A stretch of 64,000 bases of DNA. Source: Deinococcus frigens DSM 12807. GTDB lineage: Bacteria; Deinococcota; Deinococci; Deinococcales; Deinococcaceae. The position numbers were made by a program, and so were the translations under genes. Positions 35,153 through 42,657 of the stretch are shown piece by piece (position 1 is the stretch's first letter; each line of letters opens with the position of its first letter). A model generated the notes under the pieces. It ran no database searches. It saw only the letters and a program-made list of their open reading frames with translations, and had not been told where the DNA came from. The DNA is taken from contig NZ_JNIW01000013.1 of the NCBI RefSeq assembly GCF_000701425.1, positions 1-64,000 on the forward strand, given 5' to 3'.

Positions 35153-36513
35153 GCCTGCACCGTTCGCCGTCCCGGCAGTACTCCTGGGCCACGCCCACAG
35201 TCACCCCCCAGACCAGCCGTGCAGCCGCGCCTCCCACCCGCACGGCCCATCTGCTTCAGGGCGCGGTGATCTGGCTGGCCGGAGCTTTCCTGCTGTTCCA
35301 GTGGTTCGGTCTGCCAGTGCTGGCGGTGGGACCATCGTGGGCGCTGTGGCAGACCGTGCCGGACCTGTTGCTGTGGGCGGCGCTGGGGGCTGCCGCGCTG
35401 TATCAGCGTCCGGTGGGCCGGGCACAGGTGGGGGTCTGGCGTGGCCTGCTCGGCCTGGGCGCGGGCTGCGTACTGGCGTTTGCCCTGCTGTTCTGGATGC
35501 GGGACGGGCATCTGGGGGTCGCCGTTCCCTTCGGGCTTTTCCAGTTGTTCAAGCTGATACAGATCCTGGGGCTGTTCTGGGTGGTCTCGCGCCTGCCGCT
35601 CAGCCGGGCGCTGCTGGCCCGCTGGCATACTGCGGTGCTGATCTCATTCGTGATCACGGTGGTCACCGTGGCCTGGACCTATTTCTCACCTGCGCTGCCC
35701 ACCCTGCTGGGCCAGGTGTTGCCGCATGGCCTGGGCATCTCCGGCCCCTGGGAGTCGTACTACCTGCACAATGAGAAGGGACTGGGAGCTATTGGCTACA
35801 ACCACGCCCATGTGGCGGCGATGGTGCTGTTACAGGCCGCCCTGCTGGGCATCCTGCGGCCAGGACGCAGTCAGATGTGGGTGCTGGTGGCCGCGCTGCT
35901 GGCCTGCTTCCTGTCGGGCGCGCGGGCGGGCCTGGTCGGCTGCCTGCTGTTCGTGGTGCTGGAGAGCGTGCGGATGCCGCTGCGCGCGAGCCTGAGCCTG
36001 GCCCTGCTGGTGCTGGCCGGGCTGGTTGTCCTGCCCAGCCTCCAGGGTGACCTGGGCGGCCTGATCGCGCGGCAGTCTACGCTGCTGGATGCGGGCGACG
36101 CCAGCAATCTGGCGGGCCGCGCCGATATCTGGCGGGTCTATCTGGACGCGCTGCTGGCCGATCCTGCACGGATGCTGATCGGCAGCGGCTTCGGTTCGGG
36201 TGTGGCCAACAACGGAGCCAATGCGCACACGCTGATCTTGCAGGTCGTCTATGAAACTGGTCTGGCCGGTCTGAGCGTCCTGTTGATTTTCTTCGTGGTG
36301 TTGATCATGAGGCTGCGCGCCCTGGGCACCCGGGCGGCAGGCATCGCCCTGAACCTGCTGGCCGGACTCTGGCTCACCGCCCTGACCACCGAGACCTTTT
36401 ATCCGGTGCCCGCCCTGGGGTCGTTCCTGCCCTTGCTGGCGCTGGCGCTGGCGGTCGCCCTGCTGCCCCGCGAGTCATCCACTTCACTTCACACGCAGGA
36501 GGCCACGTCTTGA
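35149..36513 (+). CDS. O-antigen/EPS polymerase (Wzy-like)
   Basis: 454 aa, TTG start at 35149 in a TTGA overlap with the GT4 gene. After ~35 polar residues there are about 11 membrane segments. The large outer loop lies between segments in the middle (LHNEKGLGAIGYNHAHVAAM) and a second loop has NLAGRADIWRVYLDALLADP and GSGFGSGVANNGANAHTLILQ, matching the O-antigen ligase/polymerase family. It is the polymerase of this locus, in addition to the one at 6400-7953, which suggests two polymers or two assembly steps. Confidence 0.85.
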   Translation: MSLHRSPSRQYSWATPTVTPQTSRAAAPPTRTAHLLQGAVIWLAGAFLLFQWFGLPVLAVGPSWALWQTVPDLLLWAALGAAALYQRPVGRAQVGVWRGLLGLGAGCVLAFALLFWMRDGHLGVAVPFGLFQLFKLIQILGLFWVVSRLPLSRALLARWHTAVLISFVITVVTVAWTYFSPALPTLLGQVLPHGLGISGPWESYYLHNEKGLGAIGYNHAHVAAMVLLQAALLGILRPGRSQMWVLVAALLACFLSGARAGLVGCLLFVVLESVRMPLRASLSLALLVLAGLVVLPSLQGDLGGLIARQSTLLDAGDASNLAGRADIWRVYLDALLADPARMLIGSGFGSGVANNGANAHTLILQVVYETGLAGLSVLLIFFVVLIMRLRALGTRAAGIALNLLAGLWLTALTTETFYPVPALGSFLPLLALALAVALLPRESSTSLHTQEATS

Positions 36514-37694
36514 GGGTCAGCATTGTTTTGGAACAGCGCTTTATCCATACCCGCGACGGGGCCACCTACGACAACGGTCACGCCACGTTTGCCCACTGGC
36601 AACGCTACCTGGACACGTTCGAGGAGGTGCAGGTGGTGGGCCGCTCACAGCCGGTCGAGCAGGTGCCGTCCGGGTTCCGGCGGGTAGATGGCCCCAGAGT
36701 CCGGTTCCTTGCCGTGCCGTACTACCACGGGCCGCTGGGATTGCTGCGCCGTTTCGCGGGTGTCAGCGCCACGCTGTGGCGGGGCCTGGAAGCCGGGGAG
36801 GCCGTGATCGTGCGGCTCTCGGGGGTTCTGGGGCATCTGGCGGCGGCGCTGCGCTGGCTGCGCGCTCAGCCCTTTGCCGCCGAGGTGATCAATGATCCTT
36901 TCCTGGGGTACGGTCCGGACGGCACCCGCCACCCGCTGCGTCCGCTGTTCCGCGCGTTGCTCACCGGCCTGACCCGCCTGCATTGCCGTCAGGCCGTGGC
37001 CGTGCAGTACGTCACGCGAGAAGCGCTTCAGCGCCGCTATCCGCCGTCACCGGGGACCGCCAGCTTCGGCGTCTCCGATGCCCACCTGCCGCCGGTCGCC
37101 TTTGCCGCCGCGCCGCGCGTGTACCGGGAACTGGCGCGGCGGGCGGTGCTGGTGGGTTCGCTGGAACAGCGGCACAAGGGTGTGGACCTGGCCATCCGCG
37201 CCCTGGCCCGGTTGCGCGCGGACGGTCATGGTGTGCGGTTAACGGTGGTTGGAGACGGCCCGCTGCGCCCGGGGCTGGAAGCGCTGGCCCGGGAACTGGG
37301 CGTCTGGGATGCCTGCACGTTCGCTGGCCAGCGCAGCACTCCCGCCGAGGTTCGCCGCGATCTGGCGGAAGCGGACCTCCTGCTGATCCCATCGCGCACC
37401 GAGGGCCTGCCGCGCGCGCTGCTCGAGGCGATGGCCCAGGGCCTGCCTGCCGTGGGGTCGCGGGTCGGCGGCATCCCCGAACTGCTGCCTCCCGAAGCGC
37501 TGGCCCCGCCCGGCAACGCGGAGGCCCTGGCGCGCGTCTGGGGCGCACTGGCCACCGATCCCGCGCGGCTCACGGCCCAGAGTGAGCGCAACCTGGCGCT
37601 GGCCCGGACCTACGCCGATGCGGCGCTGGATGGACAGCGTGCTGGGTTCTTGGACAGCGTGCGTATGCGCAACCGGACGGCATCAGGCCATTGA
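36510..37694 (+). CDS. glycosyltransferase family 4
   Basis: 394 aa, TTG start in a TTGA overlap. The N-terminal part is unlike classical GT4 domains (VSIVLEQRFIHTRDGATYDN), while the C-terminal half is clear: AVLVGSLEQRHKGVDLAIRA, LTVVGDGPLRPGLEALA, ADLLLIPSRTEGLPRALLEA and MAQGLPAVGSRVGGIPELL. Adds one sugar of the repeat. Position between the polymerase and another GT4 gene supports an EPS role. Confidence 0.9.
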   Translation: MRVSIVLEQRFIHTRDGATYDNGHATFAHWQRYLDTFEEVQVVGRSQPVEQVPSGFRRVDGPRVRFLAVPYYHGPLGLLRRFAGVSATLWRGLEAGEAVIVRLSGVLGHLAAALRWLRAQPFAAEVINDPFLGYGPDGTRHPLRPLFRALLTGLTRLHCRQAVAVQYVTREALQRRYPPSPGTASFGVSDAHLPPVAFAAAPRVYRELARRAVLVGSLEQRHKGVDLAIRALARLRADGHGVRLTVVGDGPLRPGLEALARELGVWDACTFAGQRSTPAEVRRDLAEADLLLIPSRTEGLPRALLEAMAQGLPAVGSRVGGIPELLPPEALAPPGNAEALARVWGALATDPARLTAQSERNLALARTYADAALDGQRAGFLDSVRMRNRTASGH

Positions 37695-37717
37695 CTTTTT
37701 CACGCGCAAGGACACCC

Positions 37718-38971
37718 ATGAAAATTCTCTACACCACCACCACACCTATTGCCGCCCTGGCCTTTTTCGCCCCTCAACTGGCGCACCTCCGCAGGCAGGG
37801 CCATGACGTTCATCTGGTCACGCCGCCTGAACCCGCCGATCTGGTGACCCGCGCGCAACAGATTGGCGGCGCAACCTACCATCCATTGTCAATGGCCCGT
37901 GAGATCGTTCCCCGCCGCGATCTGGGATCTCTGGCGGGTATGTTGCAAATCCTGCGCCGGGTGCGGCCCGACATCGTGAATTTCTCGACGCCCAAGGCCG
38001 GGCTTCTGGGGGGCGTGGCCAGCGTACTGAGTGGCGTGCCGCTGCGGGTGTATTTCATCCACGGCCTGCGCAGTGAAACGGCGGCCACCGGCGCGCTGGC
38101 CCGGCTGCGCCCGTTGCTGCGTGCGGTGGAGCGTCTGACCTGCGCCTGCGCGCACGAGGTGCTCTGCGTCAGCGAGTCCAACCGCGAGGAGGCTGTGGCG
38201 CTGGGTCTGGTTGCCGCCCACAAGATCCGGGTGCTGGGTGCGGGCAGTCCCGCAGGTCTGAATGTGCAGTGTTACGCCCAGCCTGACGCCGCTGCCGTGG
38301 CCCAGGCCCGCGCTGACCTGGCCCTGCCCGCAGGAACGCCGGTCGTCGGCTTCGTGGGCCGTCTGGCCCCGCAGAAGGGGACCGAGGAGTTGCTGCTCGC
38401 CTGGGCGCAGGTCCGCCAGGCGCATCCCCACGCGCGCCTGCTGCTGGTGGGAACGCCAGACCCGGCCAATCCACTCTCGGACCGGGCCGCCCGTGCCTAC
38501 CACGAGGCCCAGGGCGTGGTGCAGGTGGATTTCGAGGCCGACATGAGCCGTCTGTACCCGCTGATGACCGTGTTTACCTTGCCCAGCCGCCACGAGGGTC
38601 TGGGGATGGTGGTTCTGGAGGCGGCGGCGGCAGGTGTCCCCAGCGTGCTGACCGACGCCCCTGGCGTGCGCGATGCGGGCGTGCCGGGACAGACCAGCGT
38701 GCAGGTGCCCACTGGAGACGTCTCTGCCCTGGCCGGTGCGCTGATCACCCTGCTTGCAGACCCGGAGCAGGTTCAGCGCTTGGGCAATCAGGCACAGAAC
38801 TGGGTCCATCAACATTTTGAGCAGGCCCACCTGTGGGCACTGTGGGACGATTTCTATGCCTCCGCCTGGAGCAAGAGGCAGCAGCACAAAGGAAATGACT
38901 GGGGGAAGTGTGGCGTCGCGCTTCTGGTGGCCGGACTCGCCCTGGCGGTGTGGGCCGGAAAACGTCGGTAG
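37718..38971 (+). CDS. glycosyltransferase family 4 with C-terminal membrane helix
   Basis: 417 aa from ATG 37718 (AAGGA 7 nt upstream); TTG 37691 overlaps the previous stop and is an alternative. Starts MKILYTTTTPIAALAFFAPQ, then HDVHLVTPPEPADL and RPDIVNFSTPKAGLLGGVA, the pattern of WcfK/PglA-type GT4 enzymes. The donor domain has VVGFVGRLAPQKGTEELLLA and FTLPSRHEGLGMVVLEAA. The last ~20 residues are a hydrophobic helix followed by GKRR (VALLVAGLALAVWAGKRR), unusual for GT4, which would tether it to the membrane. Last GT of the operon. Confidence 0.9.
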   Translation: MKILYTTTTPIAALAFFAPQLAHLRRQGHDVHLVTPPEPADLVTRAQQIGGATYHPLSMAREIVPRRDLGSLAGMLQILRRVRPDIVNFSTPKAGLLGGVASVLSGVPLRVYFIHGLRSETAATGALARLRPLLRAVERLTCACAHEVLCVSESNREEAVALGLVAAHKIRVLGAGSPAGLNVQCYAQPDAAAVAQARADLALPAGTPVVGFVGRLAPQKGTEELLLAWAQVRQAHPHARLLLVGTPDPANPLSDRAARAYHEAQGVVQVDFEADMSRLYPLMTVFTLPSRHEGLGMVVLEAAAAGVPSVLTDAPGVRDAGVPGQTSVQVPTGDVSALAGALITLLADPEQVQRLGNQAQNWVHQHFEQAHLWALWDDFYASAWSKRQQHKGNDWGKCGVALLVAGLALAVWAGKRR

Positions 38972-39403
38972 AGATCCATACTCCTACCTACCCGGACGGT
39001 CCAGCCCCAGCGTTTGCAGAGCCACGCGTTCAGCAGGCGGCGCTGGTATGCTCCAGAGTGCGGATCCGCCTGGACCTGCATGCTGTGGCGGGTCGGTCCC
39101 GAGCTGCGCTGCTCGTCCTCAAGGCATGTGTAGCAACAGCTCCTCGCCAGAAAATTGAGGGAAATCCGGCTTTCCACTGTGGCCGTGTCGGATTTCTGTG
39201 ATGCGTAATTTTTAAACTGTGGTCACGGTAAGTGATTACAAGCGCTTGCTGTTTTTCCAGATCAAGGCCAGCCTGTCCTCCCCCGTACTTCTCGATCAAA
39301 GGCAAACCCTCCGCGAGGAGAAGACGCAAAGTCACGGGACTTTTTGCGAACGTCACGTCAGACGCCCGCCGAAAGTCAGCCGGACCTCCGAAGGAAGACC
39401 CCC
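38972..39403. other. 432-bp intergenic region before the second GH-like lipoprotein
   Basis: No supported gene; overlapping short frames on both strands lack starts and family features. An AT-rich patch, GCGTAATTTTTAAACTG (39205-39221), and an imperfect palindrome (GGTCAC, 5 nt, GTGATT, about 39223-39239) are the best candidates for a promoter/operator of the lipoprotein gene. No -35/-10 pair is convincing. Confidence 0.4.
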
Positions 39404-40666
39404 ATGACCCATTGGTATGCGCTGGCCTGTGCAACGCCCCTGTTGCTGGCCGCCTGTTCTCAGAGTCCGTTGCCACCTGTGTCCGGTGCCCCCACAACGC
39501 CGTCAGTCCAGGCGACCTGGCCCGCGCCCTCACCCGCAGACGATCCCATGCCCGGCGAGGTTGAAGCCGCGCCCGAGGCTGTCAGGAGGCTGGAGGCACT
39601 TGCCTTACCAGTGACCCAGAGCGTAGCGTCCACCCGGGCCACTGTGAGATCCGACGGCAGCCTGCTCGTGAATGGACAGGCGACGTTCCCGATGGGGATG
39701 TATCACGTGTCCTGGGCTGGCAATGCGGCCAAGCGGCTCCGCGACCTGAATGCCATCGCCAACCTGGGTTTCAACACGGTCAATATGACGATGTTCGATT
39801 CTGAAGGAGACATCGCTGGCTTTACCAAGGTGCTGGACGCCGCCCAGAACCGGGGCATGAAAGTGCTGATCGAGGATTTTAGCGCCAAGTCCATTGCCAG
39901 CTTGAAAGGCCATCCCGCCACACTGGGCTGGATGATCGCCGATGATTGTAACAACTTGGTGACCCCCCTGGAACTGGAAAAACGCCATCGGGCGACCAAG
40001 GCGCTGGACGCCGATCACCTGACCTATACCAGCATGGCGATCAGCTTTGCCAACAGCCACACCGATTACTTCGGGCGGGCCGACGCGGTGGGCAACCAGA
40101 GCTACCCGATTGACGGCGGGGACGCGATCAGTGTGGTTTACCCGGTGATGCAGAAGCTGGTGGCCGAGGCGGCGCAGAAGGGCACGCTGCCCATCGCCAA
40201 CCTCCAGAGTTTCCGCTGGGAGAATGGCCGCTACCCGACTGCGCCTGAACTGAACAACATGACCAACCAGGCCCTGGCCGCCGGGGTCAAGGGCATTCTT
40301 TATTACACCTACCTGGATTCCACCAACGATCTGGCCAAATACGCTGCCCTGAACGGCGAACTCAAACGCCTGAACCGTGAGGTCAAGTTGCTGACTCCAG
40401 TTCTGGTCAACGGCCAGCGCCGAAGCGTCACGGTGTCCGGGAACCGCCAGGCCATCGCGACCTACTGGGACTACCAGGGTCACCGTTACCTCCAGGTGCT
40501 CAACCCGAACGGTAAAGCGTCAGCCAAGGTCCAGTTCGCTCTTCCTGCCGGATCGGCTGGCCTGTCGCGGCTGCTGGCTGGCCGCCCCACCACGCTGCGC
40601 GCGCAGGGCGGCCAGGTCAGCGGAACCCTGGCACCCCTGGCGACCCAGTGGTACGAGGTGAATTGA
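39404..40666 (+). CDS. glycoside-hydrolase-like (TIM-barrel) lipoprotein, paralogue
   Basis: 420 aa. ATG 39404 follows AAGGAAGACCCC. The lipobox is LLAAC (Cys18). A proline/alanine-rich linker leads to the same fold as the protein at 29964-31199: LLVNGQATFPMGMYHVSWAG, ANLGFNTVNMTMFDSE, VLIEDFSAKSIASLKGHPAT, LGWMIADDCNN, SYPIDGGDAISVVYPVM and KGILYYTYLDS. The Asp-Asp-Cys/Ser-Asn motif and the AxGVKGI-hYY motif are shared by both. The C-terminal beta domain ends without repeats. It may trim or bind the polymer; the family is unnamed to my knowledge. Ordinary catalytic Glu pairs are not evident. Confidence 0.65.
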   Translation: MTHWYALACATPLLLAACSQSPLPPVSGAPTTPSVQATWPAPSPADDPMPGEVEAAPEAVRRLEALALPVTQSVASTRATVRSDGSLLVNGQATFPMGMYHVSWAGNAAKRLRDLNAIANLGFNTVNMTMFDSEGDIAGFTKVLDAAQNRGMKVLIEDFSAKSIASLKGHPATLGWMIADDCNNLVTPLELEKRHRATKALDADHLTYTSMAISFANSHTDYFGRADAVGNQSYPIDGGDAISVVYPVMQKLVAEAAQKGTLPIANLQSFRWENGRYPTAPELNNMTNQALAAGVKGILYYTYLDSTNDLAKYAALNGELKRLNREVKLLTPVLVNGQRRSVTVSGNRQAIATYWDYQGHRYLQVLNPNGKASAKVQFALPAGSAGLSRLLAGRPTTLRAQGGQVSGTLAPLATQWYEVN

Positions 40667-41024
40667 AAGCCTCTTGTCTGGAGGCGCTGGCGGGATCAGT
40701 CGAGTCCCGTCGGTGCCCGTATGTTCCCAGCCTCCGTGTTCCTGGACTCCGTGCTCCCACGCGAAGCCGCCGGTTCTGTCTGCACTTCCCGCGCCCAGGT
40801 CTGGCCGATGTCTGGTCTGTGGTGTCTGGCCGGTGCGCTGGCCTGAGGGGCGGAACCGTCCTGTCTGATTTAAAGGCCCACCGCCCGTCTGCCGATCACG
40901 TACCATGTCGGCACCGCCGACGCTGTCTCCAGGCTTCCTCCGGGCCGTGTCTGGTGCATTCCGGTCTATTCTCTTCACGCAGGCCCGCATGAGATTCGAG
41001 AAGCGCCGCCTCAAAGGATCCCCG
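40667..41024. other. 358-bp region between lipoprotein and kinase genes
   Basis: A short hairpin GCCTC-loop-GAGGC lies right after the lipoprotein stop (about 40669-40685). The kinase frame stays open back to 40905, but that upstream part (SAPPTLSPGFLRAV) lacks family similarity, and the ATG at 41025 has an AAGGA. No other gene or clear promoter was found. Confidence 0.4.
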
Positions 41025-42623
41025 ATGACTGCCGAACGTCCGCAAGACCTTGATGTCCCGTCCATTCTGCGTGTTATTCGGCGCGCTGCGTTGCCCATTG
41101 TGGCAGCGGCCCTCTGTCTGGCGGCGCTGACGTTCGTGTATGCAAGTTCCCGTCCGGCGATGTACCTGGCCACGGCCAGCCTCTCGGCCCTTCCGGTCGG
41201 CAGCGGCAATTCAGTGATCAACAGCACCCTGGTGACGGCCCCGCCCCTGCCGCCAGCCGTGGTTCAGCGTGCGCTCCGCAGTCCAGAGGTCGTCCGCGCC
41301 GCGCTCAAAAGGCTCGAGACCGCGCGGCCCGACTCGCCTGAGCGGCGCAGTTTTGCCGGAGAACTTCGCCGTGAGTTTCAACTCGGCGATCCACGCAGCG
41401 TGCAACTGGGGGCCGAGATCAATCAGGATTTCGTGGGGGTCTACGAGATCAGCGCCCTGGCACCGACGCCCGAGCTGGCCCAGGGCGCGGCCAACAGCTT
41501 TCAGAACGCGCTCCTCGAATGGGACCGGCAGCGCGCCCTGACGGGCATTGCCCGCGCCCGGACCAACCTGACCAACCAGCGCGCCGACCTGAACGCACGC
41601 ATTGCCCGGGGCGGCGATCCCATTGGGGTCAGGACCCTGGAACAACTGCGGCTTGATGTTGTCGAGCGGTTGCAACAGGTGGAGGTGCTGGAACAGACCG
41701 TGAGCGGCACGCTCTCCAGACTTGCCGCTGCCAGCCTGCCAGTCCAGTCGGCACAGCCCCGTCCGGTGCGTGACGCCCTGCTGGTGGCGGCGGCCAGCGT
41801 CTTTTTCGGCCTCCTGATCGCGTTCGTTCTGGATCAGTTGCAGAAAAAGATCCGGGGTCTGGACGACCTGCGGAGCTTTGGCCCGCCTGTCTTCGGAACG
41901 CTGCCCCCCCTGACTGGACGGCGAAGCGATCCGGTTCGCATCGGGCAGGCCACCCGGCATGGTCTGTTCCGGGAACAGATGGAATTTGTCCGGGTGGGCC
42001 TGATGTCCAGTCTGGCCGCCCCGGACCGATCAGGCACCCAGACGCCCGCCGTGATGGTGTCCAGCGCCCGGGTCGGTGAGGGAAAGAGCACCGTGACGGC
42101 GGGGCTGGCGTACAGCCTGGCCACCCACGGAACGAAGGTTCTGATCGTGGACGCCGACGTGTTCAGGCGGCGTCAGGAACAACTGTGGCTGCCGACCCAC
42201 AGCGCGTCTTCCAGGAAAGCGGTGCTGCGGCCAGACGAGGGGCATGAACCTTCTCACCTCTATCCTGAGGTGGCCGAGAATGTTGACCTTCTGACGTTTG
42301 AAACCCAGCGTCTGGACGCCGCCGCACTCGGCGCTGAAATCCGGCGACGCAGCCGTGATTACGGCATTGTCCTGGTCGATTCGGCGCCGGTGCTGAAGGT
42401 CGCCGACACGCTGGTGCTGGCCTCCCACCTGGACGGCCTGATGATCGTGGCCGATCCCCAGACGTCGTATATTCAGATGCAACGGATACTCGACGAGACG
42501 AGCCGACTGGGCGTGCAGTTGCTGGGCTTCGTGCTCAACCGCTCACGTGAGGCGACGGTTCCAGGAGAATATGCTTACTCAATGCCGCTGAAAACGGAGC
42601 GGTCACTGGATGTCCACTCGTGA
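41025..42623 (+). CDS. Wzz/BY-kinase-like protein without a tyrosine cluster
   Basis: 532 aa. Membrane segments near residues 21-39 and 249-268 enclose a Wzz domain. It shares INSTLVTAPPLPPAVVQ with the paralogue at 8043-9710. Kinase part: Walker A ARVGEGKST (~348-356), Walker A' VLIVDADV (~372-379) and Walker B YGIVLVDSAPVLKVAD. The C-terminus (VPGEYAYSMPLKTERSLDVHS) has only two tyrosines and no run of them, so autophosphorylation control may be lost or different. The sequence between the A' and B motifs is also shorter. Likely partner of the downstream plus-strand EPS genes. Confidence 0.88.
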   Translation: MTAERPQDLDVPSILRVIRRAALPIVAAALCLAALTFVYASSRPAMYLATASLSALPVGSGNSVINSTLVTAPPLPPAVVQRALRSPEVVRAALKRLETARPDSPERRSFAGELRREFQLGDPRSVQLGAEINQDFVGVYEISALAPTPELAQGAANSFQNALLEWDRQRALTGIARARTNLTNQRADLNARIARGGDPIGVRTLEQLRLDVVERLQQVEVLEQTVSGTLSRLAAASLPVQSAQPRPVRDALLVAAASVFFGLLIAFVLDQLQKKIRGLDDLRSFGPPVFGTLPPLTGRRSDPVRIGQATRHGLFREQMEFVRVGLMSSLAAPDRSGTQTPAVMVSSARVGEGKSTVTAGLAYSLATHGTKVLIVDADVFRRRQEQLWLPTHSASSRKAVLRPDEGHEPSHLYPEVAENVDLLTFETQRLDAAALGAEIRRRSRDYGIVLVDSAPVLKVADTLVLASHLDGLMIVADPQTSYIQMQRILDETSRLGVQLLGFVLNRSREATVPGEYAYSMPLKTERSLDVHS

Positions 42624-42657
42624 TCAGGCCCTGGAATAAAGGTGTAGATTCCTTGCC

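Noticed and set aside
39219..39407. Small frame upstream of the second GH-like lipoprotein
   Set aside because: It overlaps the lipoprotein start, has no SD and no recognisable features; more likely leader or promoter sequence.
40905..41024. N-terminal extension of the second Wzz/kinase protein
   Set aside because: The added 40 residues are unlike Wzz N-termini, while ATG 41025 has an SD and gives the normal distance to the first membrane helix.
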